Of a stretch of 60,149 bases of DNA, positions 24,344-36,194 are shown in pieces. Origin of the DNA: Klebsiella pneumoniae. GTDB lineage: Bacteria; Pseudomonadota; Gammaproteobacteria; Steroidobacterales; Steroidobacteraceae. The notes under the pieces were generated by a model. That model did not search any database and had not been told where the DNA came from. It saw only the letters and a list, made by a program, of their open reading frames with translations. How positions within the stretch are numbered: position 1 is the stretch's first letter; every line of letters begins with the position of its first letter. The stretch spans positions 1-60,149 of the forward strand of contig CAMAQZ010000007.1 in assembly GCA_945860725.1 (NCBI GenBank), in the 5' to 3' direction. The position numbers and the translations under genes are program-made.

Positions 24344-25923
24344 GCGTCCTGCCCGGAGCGCCGGTCGAGATGGCACGGTTGTGCGCCGGTCACGCCGACG
24401 CGCCGGCAGGCCTCACGGTCTCGGATCTGTCGCTCGACAGTCGCGCCGTCGAGCGCGACGGCTTATTTCTCGCCTGTGCGGGTCGACGCACCCATGGTCT
24501 TGCGACGCTCGACATTGCGCTCGCCCGCGGTGTTCGCGCCATTCTTTGGGAGCCGGCGCCTGGGATCGAGCCGCCCGCCGCGCGAGCGGGCGTGTGGATG
24601 GCCCCGATGCACGGACTGGCGCATCAGGCGAGCGCCATCGCCGACCGGTTCTTCGGCGCGCCGTCGGCGGCGTTGTCGATTACCGGCGTCACCGGCACCA
24701 ACGGCAAGACCACCGTGGCCTGGCTGCTGGGGCAGGCGCTCGATGCACTGCGATCGCTGCGCGACCACGCCGGTGGTTGCATCTATGTCGGGACTTTGGG
24801 TGTGGGCACGCCGCCCGATCATGTGATCGCCGGTGAATACACCACCGCCGATGCGGTGACCTTGCAGCGCCAACTCGCCACCGCTCGCGCAGCCGGCGCG
24901 AGTGCGGTCGCGATGGAAGTGTCGTCACATGCGCTCGACCAGCATCGCGCCGCCGCCGTGCGGTTCCGTTCGGCGGTGTTTACCAACCTCACCCGCGACC
25001 ATCTCGATTACCACGGTACCTTCGAGGCCTATGGTGCGGCGAAGGCGCGCCTGTTCGACATGCCGGGTCTCGCTGATCGTGTGTTCAACGTCGACGATGG
25101 TTTCGGCGCCACGCTCGCCACGGACCAAGCCGGTCGCGGCCGCACTTGGCTCACTTGTCGCACCGCCGCCGGGCGCGCCGCCGCCGCGCGCTGCCTGGCG
25201 CTCGATCCCGGGGCGAAACTGTTGGCGGCGACGGCCGTACGCCGCTCGGCGCGCGGACTCGCCTTCGAGATCGAGATGCCCGCCGGGACTGATCGCGCCT
25301 TGCCGCGGGTGATCGAGGCGCCGTTGGTCGGGGATTTCAACATCGACAACCTGCTGTCTGTGTTCGCGGCGCTGCTCGCGCTCGAGGTGTCGCCCGAGGC
25401 AGCCCTCGAGGCGCTTGCGCGGGTGACGGCGCCGCCGGGTCGCATGCAGGCGATCGGCGCCGAGGGCCGGCCGCTTGTGGTCGTGGACTATGCCCATACG
25501 CCCGATGCGCTCGCCAAGGCGCTGGCCGCAGCACGGCTGCACTGCAGGGGACGCTTGATCCTGGTGTTCGGCTGCGGGGGCGACCGTGATCGCGGCAAGC
25601 GCCCGCAGATGGCGGCCATCGCCGCCGATCTCGCAGACGGCATCGTCGTCACCGATGACAATCCGCGCACCGAATCACCTGAGCAGATCGCTGCTCAGAT
25701 CGTCGCCGGTCTGCCGGCCGGCCGGTACGCCGAGATCATTCACGACCGCGCTGCGGCGATCCGTGCGGCACTCGCCTCGGCGGGCGCCGAGGATGTCGTG
25801 CTGGTGGCCGGCAAGGGCCACGAGGACTACCAGATCATCGGCGCGGAACGCCGCCCTTTCGATGATGCACAGCAGGTGCGCGTTGCGCTCGGTCTCGCGC
25901 CATCAGCCATGGAGCAAGGCTGA
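24340..25923 (+). CDS. murE: UDP-MurNAc-L-alanyl-D-glutamate--2,6-diaminopimelate ligase
   Basis: MurE adds the third stem-peptide residue in the cytoplasm. The 527-residue product has the Mur ligase ATP loop GVTGTNGKTT (116-125), the central ligase domain with HALDQHR and the C-terminal domain. The motif DDNPRTE marks meso-diaminopimelate specificity rather than lysine. It is slightly longer than E. coli MurE. ATGA overlap with ftsI and one-base overlap with murF point to coupled translation. Confidence 0.96.
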   Translation: MSVLPGAPVEMARLCAGHADAPAGLTVSDLSLDSRAVERDGLFLACAGRRTHGLATLDIALARGVRAILWEPAPGIEPPAARAGVWMAPMHGLAHQASAIADRFFGAPSAALSITGVTGTNGKTTVAWLLGQALDALRSLRDHAGGCIYVGTLGVGTPPDHVIAGEYTTADAVTLQRQLATARAAGASAVAMEVSSHALDQHRAAAVRFRSAVFTNLTRDHLDYHGTFEAYGAAKARLFDMPGLADRVFNVDDGFGATLATDQAGRGRTWLTCRTAAGRAAAARCLALDPGAKLLAATAVRRSARGLAFEIEMPAGTDRALPRVIEAPLVGDFNIDNLLSVFAALLALEVSPEAALEALARVTAPPGRMQAIGAEGRPLVVVDYAHTPDALAKALAAARLHCRGRLILVFGCGGDRDRGKRPQMAAIAADLADGIVVTDDNPRTESPEQIAAQIVAGLPAGRYAEIIHDRAAAIRAALASAGAEDVVLVAGKGHEDYQIIGAERRPFDDAQQVRVALGLAPSAMEQG

Positions 25924-27338
25924 TGCGCCGGCTGTCGCAGCTCGCGGCCGATTGCGGTGGGCAGCTCATCGGCGAGGACAGCCCATGGTCGAGCGCCAGC
26001 ATCGACACGCGCCGCATCGTCGCCGGCGAGCTGTTCATCGCGCTACGCGGCCCGAACTTCGACGGCGCAGATTTCCTCGGTGCCGCAGCGGCCGCAGGCG
26101 CCGCCGGGACCGTGGCTGAGCGCGCAGGTCCCGCCGGGCTGCCTGTGATCCTGGTCCCGGATGCGCTCGTCGCCCTGCAGCGTGCGGCGGCCGCATGCCG
26201 CGCGCGCTACACCGGCACGGTCATCGGCGTCGCAGGCAGCAACGGCAAGACCACCTGCAAGGAGATGATCGCCGCGATCTTGGGCGAGCTCGCCCCCACG
26301 CTCGCCACCTGCGGCAACCTCAACAACCACATCGGCCTGCCGCTGACGCTGCTGCGACTCGAAGACCACCAACGCCACGCGGTCATCGAGATGGGCGCCA
26401 ACCACCCCGGGGAGCTCGCCGCGCTCGCCGCCCTTGCCACGCCGGCCATCGGCATCGTCACCAATGCGGGCGCCGAACATCTCGAGGGCTTCGGCAGCCT
26501 TGAAGGCGCCGCGCGCGCCGAAGGCGAGCTGTTCGCTGCGCTCGGTCGCGACGGGATCGCCGTGCTCAACGCCGACGATGAGTTCGGTGGTCTCTGGCGC
26601 GACATGACGGTGGCGCGGGTGGTGAGCTTCGGGCTCGGCGCCAGGGCCGACTTCAGCGCCCGCGAGATCCGCACGCAGGCGACCGCCGACGGGTTCCTCA
26701 CCACCTTCACATTGCTCGCGCCCCAGGGCGAAGTGCGGATCGGCTTGCAGCTTGCAGGACGCCACAATGTGATGAATGCGCTCGGCGCTGCCGCCGCTGC
26801 CATGGCGGCCGGTGCGACCCTCGATCAGGTTGCAACGGGACTCGCGCGCATGCGCTCGGTGGCGGGTCGGCTCGTGCTGCGACCGGCTATCGCGGGCGCC
26901 TGGCTCATCGACGATTCCTACAATGCCAATCCGTCCTCGTTGCAGGCCGCGATCGATGTGCTCGCTGCGCTCGAAGGTCGTCGTTGGCTGGTGCTCGGCG
27001 ATATGGGCGAGCTCGGTGAGTACGCCATCGAGGCACATGCCGAAGCTGGTCGTTATGCGCGGACGCACGGCGTCGAACGTCTGTTCACCGTCGGCCCGCT
27101 CGCTGCGCGTGCTGCCCAGACCTTCGGCGAGGGTGCAAGCGAGCATGCCGATGCCACGGCGCTGGCGGCGGCGGTGCGCGCTGACTTGGCCGCCGATGTC
27201 CGGGTGCTCGTGAAAGGCTCGCGATCCAACCGCCTCGAGCGCGTGGTCGATGCGCTGCTGCCAGGTCTGCCGGATGTCGTCGCTGCATCTCACATCGCTG
27301 CCCACACCGCCGCCGACATCGCTGAAGGGGTCGTCTGA
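25923..27338 (+). CDS. murF: UDP-MurNAc-tripeptide--D-alanyl-D-alanine ligase
   Basis: MurF adds D-Ala-D-Ala to complete UDP-MurNAc-pentapeptide. The 471-residue protein has the ATP loop [12 protein letters not shown] (about 99-110), [15 protein letters not shown], a Glu-containing [12 protein letters not shown], and [17 protein letters not shown] near residue 340. The D-Ala-D-Ala substrate comes from DdlB, encoded downstream. The start overlaps the murE stop (TGATG), and mraY starts one base after its own stop. Confidence 0.96.
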   Translation: MRRLSQLAADCGGQLIGEDSPWSSASIDTRRIVAGELFIALRGPNFDGADFLGAAAAAGAAGTVAERAGPAGLPVILVPDALVALQRAAAACRARYTGTVIGVAGSNGKTTCKEMIAAILGELAPTLATCGNLNNHIGLPLTLLRLEDHQRHAVIEMGANHPGELAALAALATPAIGIVTNAGAEHLEGFGSLEGAARAEGELFAALGRDGIAVLNADDEFGGLWRDMTVARVVSFGLGARADFSAREIRTQATADGFLTTFTLLAPQGEVRIGLQLAGRHNVMNALGAAAAAMAAGATLDQVATGLARMRSVAGRLVLRPAIAGAWLIDDSYNANPSSLQAAIDVLAALEGRRWLVLGDMGELGEYAIEAHAEAGRYARTHGVERLFTVGPLAARAAQTFGEGASEHADATALAAAVRADLAADVRVLVKGSRSNRLERVVDALLPGLPDVVAASHIAAHTAADIAEGVV

Positions 27339-27339
27339 A

Positions 27340-28425
27340 ATGCTGCTCTGGTTGTCGAGGACGCTCGCCGAAGACCTCTCGTTCTTCAACGTGTTCACCT
27401 ACCTGACGATGCGCGCGATCCTCGCCGCCGTCTCGGCGTTGACCATCGCGTTGCTGGCCGGTCCGTGGATGATTGACCGGCTCGCTGCGCTGCGGGTCGG
27501 ACAGGTGGTGCGCGACGACGGGCCACAGACGCACTTCAAGAAAGCGGGTACGCCGACCATGGGCGGCCTGCTCATCCTGGTCGCGATCATCGTGAGCACA
27601 CTGCTCTGGGCGGATCTCGGCAACCGCTTCGTCTGGATCGTGCTCGGTGTCACGGTGCTCTTCGGCTTGGTGGGCTTCTGGGACGATTACCTTAAGATCG
27701 TTCGCCAGGACCCGGCTGGTCTGATCGCGCGCTACAAGTACTTCTGGCAGTCGGTTGGCGGTCTCGCCGTCGCACTCGTGCTCTGGTACACGGCGCAGTC
27801 GCCCGCGGACACCACGCTCTACCTGCCGTTCTTCAAGAATTTTGCGCTTCCGCTCGGCTTCGCCGCATTCGTGCTGCTCACCTACTTGATGATCGTCGGT
27901 ATGAGCAATGCCGTGAACCTGACCGACGGCCTCGACGGGCTCGCGATCATGCCGGCGGTGATGGTGGCCGCAGCGCTCGGCGTGTTCGCCTATGCGTCGG
28001 GCAACGCGGTCTTCGCGCAGTACCTCGCCATCCCGGCTGTGCCGCAGGCGGGTGAGCTGTTGATCATCTGCGCCGCCCTCGTCGGCGCCGGTCTCGGGTT
28101 CCTGTGGTTCAACGCCTACCCTGCGCAGGTGTTCATGGGCGATATCGGCGCGCTCTCGCTCGGCGCTGCGCTCGGCACCATTGGCGTGATCGTGCGCCAA
28201 GAGCTGGTGCTGCTCGTGATGGGCGGCATCTTCGTGCTCGAGACCGCCTCGGTGATCCTCCAGGTCGCCTCCTTCAAGCTCACCGGTAAGCGCATCTTCC
28301 GCATGGCACCCATCCACCACCACTACGAGAAGAAGGGCTGGGCGGAGCCGAAGATCATCGTGCGCTTCTGGATCATCACCTTCTTCCTCGTGCTCGCGGG
28401 TCTCGCGACGCTCAAACTGCGATGA
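27340..28425 (+). CDS. mraY: Phospho-MurNAc-pentapeptide translocase
   Basis: MraY transfers phospho-MurNAc-pentapeptide to undecaprenyl phosphate, making lipid I at the inner membrane. ATG 27340 gives 361 residues, essentially the E. coli length; the open frame further upstream lies inside murF. About ten hydrophobic helices are visible. Key cytoplasmic motifs are [38 protein letters not shown] and [11 protein letters not shown]. It overlaps murD by 4 bases. Confidence 0.97.
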   Translation: MLLWLSRTLAEDLSFFNVFTYLTMRAILAAVSALTIALLAGPWMIDRLAALRVGQVVRDDGPQTHFKKAGTPTMGGLLILVAIIVSTLLWADLGNRFVWIVLGVTVLFGLVGFWDDYLKIVRQDPAGLIARYKYFWQSVGGLAVALVLWYTAQSPADTTLYLPFFKNFALPLGFAAFVLLTYLMIVGMSNAVNLTDGLDGLAIMPAVMVAAALGVFAYASGNAVFAQYLAIPAVPQAGELLIICAALVGAGLGFLWFNAYPAQVFMGDIGALSLGAALGTIGVIVRQELVLLVMGGIFVLETASVILQVASFKLTGKRIFRMAPIHHHYEKKGWAEPKIIVRFWIITFFLVLAGLATLKLR

Positions 28426-29780
28426 ACGACACCGCACCTGCAGCCGCTCGGACCGCGCTCATCGTGGGGCTTGGCCGCAGCGGCGTGTCCGCTGCGCGCC
28501 ATCTGGCCGCGCTCGGCTGGCAGCTCGCCGTCACTGACAGCCGTCTGCATCCTCCGGGCAGCGCCGAGCTCGCCGCATTCGCCCCGCAGGCGATCTGCCG
28601 TTTCGGCGGGTTTGATCCAGCGCTGCTGGCCGCCGCCGGGCTGGTCGTCGTCTCGCCCGGTGTATCGCTTGCAGAGCCGATGCTGCGCAGCGCCACCGAG
28701 CGCGGCATGACGCTGGTGGGTGACATCGAACTGTTCGCGCGAGCGCAGCAGGCCCGCGTCCCGGTCACTGGCATCACCGGTACCAACGGCAAAAGCACGG
28801 TCACCACGCTCGTCGGACAGATGGTCGAGGCTGCAGGTCTGCCGGTCTGCATCGGCGGCAATCTCGGCACACCGGCGCTCGACCTGCTCGGATCGGCGGC
28901 ACCAGCGCATTATGTCCTCGAGCTGTCGAGCTTCCAGCTCGAGACCACCCATTCTTTGGAGCTCGCCGCCGCAGGGGTGCTTAACCTCAGCCACGATCAC
29001 ATGGACCGCTACGCCTCGATGGCGGATTACGCAGCCGCCAAGGCACGCATCCTGCGCCGTTGCGGCACCGCCGTGATCAATGCTGATGACCCGTGGACTG
29101 CAGCGATGCCGTCGCCGGGCCAGCGACGGCTCAGCTTCTCGATCGACGAAGGGGTTGCGGCCGACTATCGGCTGTCGCGTGATCCGGCCTCGGGCGAGGA
29201 TTGGCTGCATGGCCAAGGCGAGCGTCTGCTGCCGACTTCGGAGCTTCGTCTTGCCGGTCTGCATAACGCCGCCAACGCGCTCGCGGCGATCGCGCTCGGG
29301 GATGCGATCGGCCTGCCGCGTGCGGCGATGCTCTGCGCGTTGCGCCGCTTCACCGGTCTGCCGCATCGTTCACAGTGGGTGCGCGACCGACAAGGCGTGC
29401 ATTTCATCAATGATTCCAAGGGTACCAATGTCGGCGCGACACTCGCCGCCGTCGCTGGCTTGCCCGGCACCTTGGTGTGGGTGGCAGGTGGCGATGGCAA
29501 GGGTCAGGATTTCACGCCGCTCGCCGCTGCGCTCGCCGGCCGCACCCGTCTCGCCGTGCTCATCGGGCGCGATGCGCCACGTCTCGCCGACCTGCTCGAG
29601 GGGATCTGCCCGGTACGCCGCTGCGACACGCTGGAGGAGGCGGTAGCGGTCGCCGCCGAGGCGGCGCTCGCCGGCGACACGGTGCTGTTGTCGCCCGCCT
29701 GTGCGAGCCTCGACATGTTCCGTGACTATTCGCACCGCGGTGACGTGTTCACGGCTGCGGTCGGGAGCTTGCCCACATGA
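28422..29780 (+). CDS. murD: UDP-N-acetylmuramoylalanine--D-glutamate ligase
   Basis: MurD adds D-glutamate to UDP-MurNAc-L-Ala. The 452-residue protein has an N-terminal Rossmann domain beginning [16 protein letters not shown], the ATP loop [16 protein letters not shown] (about 118-133), [11 protein letters not shown], and in the C-terminal domain the SKGTN motif ([13 protein letters not shown]) and HRGD-like end (YSHRGDVF). It lies between mraY and ftsW with ATGA overlaps on both sides. Confidence 0.96.
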   Translation: MNDTAPAAARTALIVGLGRSGVSAARHLAALGWQLAVTDSRLHPPGSAELAAFAPQAICRFGGFDPALLAAAGLVVVSPGVSLAEPMLRSATERGMTLVGDIELFARAQQARVPVTGITGTNGKSTVTTLVGQMVEAAGLPVCIGGNLGTPALDLLGSAAPAHYVLELSSFQLETTHSLELAAAGVLNLSHDHMDRYASMADYAAAKARILRRCGTAVINADDPWTAAMPSPGQRRLSFSIDEGVAADYRLSRDPASGEDWLHGQGERLLPTSELRLAGLHNAANALAAIALGDAIGLPRAAMLCALRRFTGLPHRSQWVRDRQGVHFINDSKGTNVGATLAAVAGLPGTLVWVAGGDGKGQDFTPLAAALAGRTRLAVLIGRDAPRLADLLEGICPVRRCDTLEEAVAVAAEAALAGDTVLLSPACASLDMFRDYSHRGDVFTAAVGSLPT

Positions 29781-31012
29781 GCACACTGTCCCTGCCAGCC
29801 CGCAGCGGTGGGCGCGCCGCGCAGATCCACATCGATCTCGTCACCCTTGGGCTGCTATCGGTCATCCTGCTGCTCGGTCTCGTGATGGTCACTTCGGCCT
29901 CGATGTCCATCGCCGCGCGTGATGGCGGCGATCCGTTGCAGTACCTGCGTGGCCAGGCATTGATGGTCGCTGTCGGCGTGCTCGTCGCGATGGTCGCGTT
30001 CGCGGTGCGCAGCGAATGGCTGGAGCGATGGTCGTCGCTGCTGCTGTTCCTCGCGATCCTGTTGCTGGTGCTGGTGGCGATCCCCGGTATCGGCTACTCG
30101 GTGAACGGCGCACGCCGTTGGTTGCGCATCGCGGGGTTCAACCTGCAGGTCAGCGAATTAACCCGCATCATGGTGCTGGTCTGGGTGGCAAGTTACGCGG
30201 TGCGACGGGAAGCCGAACTGCAAGGGTCCCTGATCGGCATGGTCAAGCCGCTGTCGGTGTTGGCGGTGATCGCCGGCTTGTTGTTGCTCGAGCCTGATTT
30301 CGGTGCGGCCGTAGTGCTGGTCGCGACCGGGTTCGGCGTGCTGTTCATCGCCGGTGCCCGGCTCCGTGATGTCATCGGGCTGTCGTTCGTCGTGACCGCG
30401 ATGATGGCGGCGATCGCGATGCTCGAGCCTTATCGCGTCCGCCGGTTGCTGGCGTTCCTCGATCCTTGGGCGGACCAGTTCAACAGCGGATTCCAGTTGG
30501 TGCAGAGTCTGATCGCCATCGGTCGTGGCGGATGGACCGGCGTCGGGCTCGGCGAGAGCGTACAGAAGCTCTTTTATCTCCCAGAGGCGCATACCGACTT
30601 CGTGTTCGCCGTGCTCGCCGAGGAACTCGGTCTGCTCGGCATCTTGCTGACGCTGGCGCTCTTCTCGCTGCTCGCCTGCCGTGCGCTCTGGATCGCGAAG
30701 CTCGCCCATGACGGTGGCCTGAAGTTCCAGTGCTACATCGCCGCCGGCTTCGGGATCTGGCTCGGTTTGCAGGCTTTCGTCAACATCGGCGTGAATATGG
30801 GTGCCTTGCCGACCAAAGGGCTGACGCTGCCGTTCATCAGCTATGGCCGCTCGAGCATGCTGGCCGGGCTCGCTTGGGTCGGCCTGCTGCTGCGGGTGTT
30901 CCATGAAGCGGCGAACGCGGCGCGTGGACCGGCGGCTGCGGCGCTGCGGGGCGGCTCCGCGCGGAGCGTTGCCGAGGATGATGCGTTGCTCGCCGACGGC
31001 GCGCGGCCATGA
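29777..31012 (+). CDS. ftsW: Septal peptidoglycan glycosyltransferase FtsW
   Basis: FtsW is the SEDS-family polymerase that works with FtsI at the septum. The 411-residue protein has about ten transmembrane segments. Family signatures are GYSVNGARRWLRIAGFNLQVSE, LEPDFGAAVVL with the catalytic-type Asp in the extracytoplasmic loop, and the C-terminal INIGVNMGALPTKGLTLPFI followed by ISYGRSSM. RodA is related, but dcw location makes FtsW clear. It shares ATGA overlaps with murD and murG. Confidence 0.96.
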   Translation: MSTLSLPARSGGRAAQIHIDLVTLGLLSVILLLGLVMVTSASMSIAARDGGDPLQYLRGQALMVAVGVLVAMVAFAVRSEWLERWSSLLLFLAILLLVLVAIPGIGYSVNGARRWLRIAGFNLQVSELTRIMVLVWVASYAVRREAELQGSLIGMVKPLSVLAVIAGLLLLEPDFGAAVVLVATGFGVLFIAGARLRDVIGLSFVVTAMMAAIAMLEPYRVRRLLAFLDPWADQFNSGFQLVQSLIAIGRGGWTGVGLGESVQKLFYLPEAHTDFVFAVLAEELGLLGILLTLALFSLLACRALWIAKLAHDGGLKFQCYIAAGFGIWLGLQAFVNIGVNMGALPTKGLTLPFISYGRSSMLAGLAWVGLLLRVFHEAANAARGPAAAALRGGSARSVAEDDALLADGARP

Positions 31013-32087
31013 GCGGGCGACGCGTCATGATCATGGCGGGCGGTACCGGTGGGCATGTATTCCCAGCGCTCGCGTTGGCCGAGGTCCTCCGCCAGCGCTC
31101 CTGTGAGGTGGTGTGGCTGGGCACCCGCCACGGTATCGAGGCCCGTCTGGTGCCGGCGGCGGGCATACCGGTGGAATGGATCTCGGTCGGCGGGATTCGG
31201 GGCAAGGGTCTCGTGACGCTGCTGCGCGCGCCGTTCACGGTGCTGCGTGCGCTCTGGCAGTCGATCGCGGCGGTGCGTCGACAGCGTCCCGCAGTGGTGG
31301 TCGGACTCGGGGGCTATGTCACCGGTCCGGGCGGTCTCGCCGCATGGCTGCTGCGTCGGCCGCTGGTGATCCACGAACAGAACGCCGTCGCCGGCTTCAC
31401 CAACCGTGTGCTTGCCCGTCTCGCCCGTCCGGTGCTGGAGGCTTTTGCGGGCAGCTTCCCGGCCGCTCGTCGTGCCCTCGTCGTCGGCAACCCCGTTCGC
31501 CCAGCGTTCTTCGCATTGCCCGCAACCGCCGTCCGTTACGGCGCACGCACCGGGCCGCTGCGGCTGCTGGTGATCGGCGGCAGTCAAGGTGCCGCGCGCT
31601 TGAACGCCGCGGTGCCGGCTGCGCTCGCGATGCTGCCGTCGGGCCGATGGCAGGTGCGTCATCAAGCCGGCGCGCGTGGACTCGAAAGCGCGCGCCGCTG
31701 CTATGCAGACGCCGGGGTGCCCGCGAGCGTCGAGCCCTTCATCGATGACATCGCCGCAGCCTACGCCGAGGCCGACCTCGTGGTGTGCCGCGCAGGCGCG
31801 CTCACCGTCTCCGAGATCGCGGCCGCCGGGGTGGCCGCGCTGTTCGTGCCGTTCGCTGCGGCGGTCGATGATCACCAGACCCGCAATGCCAAGCACTTGG
31901 TGGAGCGCGGCGCCGCAACCCTGCTGCCGGAGTCCGAACTCTCGCCGCAGCGTCTGGCGACGGAGCTCGAGCGGCTGGGTGCCGATCGCGGGGCGTTGCG
32001 GATGATGGCGGAGCGGGCACAAGGCTCCGCCGAGCCGCAGGCCACCGCTGCGATGGCTGCGGCCGTGCTCGCCGCAGGGGGACTGGC

Positions 32088-32091
<4 letters not shown>
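31009..32091 (+). CDS. murG: UDP-GlcNAc--MurNAc-pentapeptide-undecaprenol GlcNAc transferase
   Basis: MurG converts lipid I to lipid II at the cytoplasmic face of the membrane. The 360-residue GT-B enzyme has the Gly-rich [15 protein letters not shown] near the N-terminus, [23 protein letters not shown] opening the C-terminal domain, and the UDP-GlcNAc-binding [16 protein letters not shown] with the [10 protein letters not shown] loop. Translation is likely coupled to ftsW and murC through 4-base overlaps. Confidence 0.97.
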
Positions 32092-33502
<1,411 letters not shown>

Positions 33503-33506
<4 letters not shown>

Positions 33507-34429
33507 GCGCACGATCTCCCGCTGTCAGCATCGACATCGAAGCGCTGTTGGCGCGCTTCGCAGGTCGTTTGTTGCGTGATGAGCCGATGTCGCGGCACAC
33601 CTCGTGGCATGTCGGTGGCCCCGCCGAACTCTGGTTCGAGCCGCGTGACCGTGGCGATCTCGCCGAGTTCATGCGTGTGCTGCCTGCGCGCATGTCCATC
33701 ACTTGGGTGGGCCTCGGCAGCAACCTGTTGGTGCGTGATGGCGGCTTGCGTGGCGCAGTCATCTCGGTGCACGGGGCGCTGTCCGCGCTCGAGCAGCGTG
33801 ACGATGGCACGGTCTGGTGCGAAGCCGGTGTCCCTTGCGCCCGCATCGCGCGTCAATGCGCGCGTTGGCAGCTCGGTCCGGCGGGTTTCTTCGTCGGTAT
33901 CCCGGGCACGCTCGGCGGGGCGCTCGCCATGAATGCGGGTGCTTACGGCGGTGAGACCTGGGCGCATGTCGCCGGCGTGGAAGTCATCGATCGTTCCGGG
34001 ACGATCCGCCGCCGCGATGCCGCCGAGTACCGAGTGTCCTATCGACACGTCGAGCCGCCGGTCGCGGACGAGGCGTTCCTCGCGGCGTCCTTGCGCTTTG
34101 CAGCGCAACCCGACGCCAGCACCGACTCCCTCCGCGATCTGTTGGTGGAGCGTAAGCGCCAGCAGCCGATCGGCGAATGGAGCTGCGGTTCGGTTTTCAC
34201 GAACCCGCCGGGTGATCACGCGGCGCGGCTCATCGAGGCCGTTGGGCTCAAGGGTCGACGCATCGGCGGCGCCGTGGTGTCGGTGAAGCACGCCAACTTC
34301 ATCCTCAACGAGGGTGAGGCGAGCGCGGCTGACCTCGAACAGTTGATCGCCTTGGTGCAGCACGAGGTCGCGCAGCATGCGGGTGTACGCCTGCAGACCG
34401 AAGTGCGCATCGTGGGAGAGGCGGTCTGA
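33503..34429 (+). CDS. murB: UDP-N-acetylenolpyruvoylglucosamine reductase (type II-like)
   Basis: MurB reduces the MurA product to UDP-MurNAc using NADPH and FAD. The 308-residue protein has the FAD-binding [14 protein letters not shown] and [15 protein letters not shown] segments, [20 protein letters not shown], and [17 protein letters not shown] with the catalytic Ser in SCGS. This last motif and the length are of the type II (Bacillus-like) form rather than E. coli type I. E. coli keeps murB away from dcw, whereas here it lies between murC and ddlB. The stop overlaps the ddlB start by one base. Confidence 0.95.
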
Positions 34430-35394
34430 TGCGCTTGCTGCACGATATCTCTGCGATGCACGAGGTGACCGATGCGCGCGGATTTGGCAAGGTCGCCGTG
34501 CTGCAGGGTGGCGACTCTGCCGAACGTGAAGTGTCGCTGCGCTCGGGCGCGGCGGTGCTCGAGGCGCTGCGGGCGCGCGGCGTCGAGGCAGAGGCGTTCG
34601 ATCCGCGCGAGCGATCATTGTCTACGCTCGTCACGGCAGGCTTCGCCCGCGCGTGGATCGCGTTGCATGGGCCGGGTGGCGAGGACGGTACGGTGCAGGG
34701 CGCGCTCGAATGCCTTGGCATCCCCTACACCGGCAGCGGCGTGCTCGGCTCGGCGGTGTGCATGGACAAGGCGCGCACCAAGCGGCTTGCCGCGGCGGTC
34801 GGCATCGCCACGGCGGACTTCGTTGAACTGCGCGGACCTGGCGACTTCGATGCCGCGCTCTCTGAGCTCGGGTTGCCGCTGTTCGTGAAGCCCTCGACCC
34901 AGGGCTCGTCGGTGGGTATCTCGCGCGTTGAGACGGCCGCCGCGCTGCCCGCCGCGTACGCCGCCGCTGCGGCGCATGACCGCGTGGTGCTTGCGGAGGC
35001 TTTCATCCCGGGCGCCGAGTACACCGTCGGTTTACTGCAAGGCCAGGCGTTGCCTTCGGTGCGCATCGAGACCGCGCGCACGTTCTACGACTACGAGGCC
35101 AAGTACCTCTCCGGTGATACCCGTTACCACTGTCCGTCCGGTCTCGCGCCGGAGACCGAACGTCACCTCGGAGCGCTGGCGCTCGGCGCGTTCGCCGCCG
35201 CGGGCGGCGAGGGTTGGGGTCGGGTGGATTTCATGATGGACGCCACCAGCCGGCCGTTGCTGGTCGAGATCAACACCGTGCCGGGTATGACCGCGACCAG
35301 TCTCGTTCCAAAAGCGGCGCATGCGACCGGCATCGATTTCCCCGCACTCGTCTGGCGCGTGCTCGAGACCAGCTTCGTGAGGAGACCGCGATGA
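34429..35394 (+). CDS. ddlB: D-alanine--D-alanine ligase
   Basis: DdlB makes the D-Ala-D-Ala used by MurF. The 321-residue ATP-grasp enzyme has [19 protein letters not shown] near the N-terminus, [15 protein letters not shown], the PFVKPS-like [15 protein letters not shown], and the Mg-binding [16 protein letters not shown] at the C-terminus. An N-terminal extension of about 19 residues precedes the core. The start overlaps murB (TGATG), and its end overlaps ftsQ (ATGA). Confidence 0.96.
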   Translation: MRLLHDISAMHEVTDARGFGKVAVLQGGDSAEREVSLRSGAAVLEALRARGVEAEAFDPRERSLSTLVTAGFARAWIALHGPGGEDGTVQGALECLGIPYTGSGVLGSAVCMDKARTKRLAAAVGIATADFVELRGPGDFDAALSELGLPLFVKPSTQGSSVGISRVETAAALPAAYAAAAAHDRVVLAEAFIPGAEYTVGLLQGQALPSVRIETARTFYDYEAKYLSGDTRYHCPSGLAPETERHLGALALGAFAAAGGEGWGRVDFMMDATSRPLLVEINTVPGMTATSLVPKAAHATGIDFPALVWRVLETSFVRRPR

Positions 35395-36185
35395 TCGGCA
35401 ACCGCCCCCGAAACCGTCGACGCAGCGAAGAGCGCGGTTGGCAGTGGCCGACCGTGGATTGGCGTCGCGCAGTGCAAGGCGTCGTCGGACTCGCCGCGAT
35501 CGCGCTGCTCGCGCTGTTGTTGCAGCAAGCGCTCGATCGACCGGTGACCACGGTGGCGGTGGAAGGCCGCTTCCAGCGCGTCTCGCCGCTCGAGGTGGAG
35601 CAGGCGGTGCGTGAGCGCCTGCAGGGGGCGGGGTTGGTGTCCGCCGACCTCGATGCGGTGCGCCGTTCGCTCGAGGCGCTACCTTGGGTGGATCGCGCGA
35701 GCGTGGCGCGGGCTTGGCCGACCGGCCTGAAGGTCGACCTCTCCGAGCAGGTCGCCGCCGCGCGCTGGGGCGCCAACGGGCTGCTGAACTCGCGCGGTGA
35801 ACTCTTCATCTCCGAGGCGCGCTTCGTGCCGGTCGAGTTGCCCCGCTTGTCCGGGCCGCTCGGGTCCGAGGGTGTGGTCGCGCAGCGTTATCTCACCATA
35901 CAAGGCCGTCTTGCCGAGGGCGGCGTACGGCTCGCGGCCCTACGCCTCGATGCGCGTGGCGCTTGGGAGATCGACCTCGACAACGGCGTGAGCGTGCGGC
36001 TCGGTCGGCGCGACATCGAGGCACGGTTCGAGCGCTTCGCGGCGGCTGCGTTGCAGCTGGTCGCGCAGCGCGGCGCCGAGATCGCGTATGTGGACATGCG
36101 CTACTCGAACGGTTTCGCCACCGGTTGGCGCAACGGCACCCGCGTGGCGGCGATGGATGACGACGACGAAACACCTGAGGGCTGA
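35391..36185 (+). CDS. ftsQ: Cell division protein FtsQ
   Basis: The 264-residue bitopic protein links the cytoplasmic ring to septal synthases through FtsB/FtsL. A strongly basic cytoplasmic tail is followed by a transmembrane helix (about 32-50, [16 protein letters not shown]). A POTRA domain ([20 protein letters not shown] onward) and the beta domain with [12 protein letters not shown] follow, and an acidic C-terminal tail [12 protein letters not shown] 35391 overlaps the ddlB stop; earlier open frame lies inside ddlB. Confidence 0.94.
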   Translation: MIGNRPRNRRRSEERGWQWPTVDWRRAVQGVVGLAAIALLALLLQQALDRPVTTVAVEGRFQRVSPLEVEQAVRERLQGAGLVSADLDAVRRSLEALPWVDRASVARAWPTGLKVDLSEQVAAARWGANGLLNSRGELFISEARFVPVELPRLSGPLGSEGVVAQRYLTIQGRLAEGGVRLAALRLDARGAWEIDLDNGVSVRLGRRDIEARFERFAAAALQLVAQRGAEIAYVDMRYSNGFATGWRNGTRVAAMDDDDETPEG

Positions 36186-36194
36186 CGAAAAATT

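Noticed and set aside
27085-28437. 450-codon minus-strand frame across mraY
   Set aside because: Antisense shadow of mraY and murF with charged low-complexity translation.
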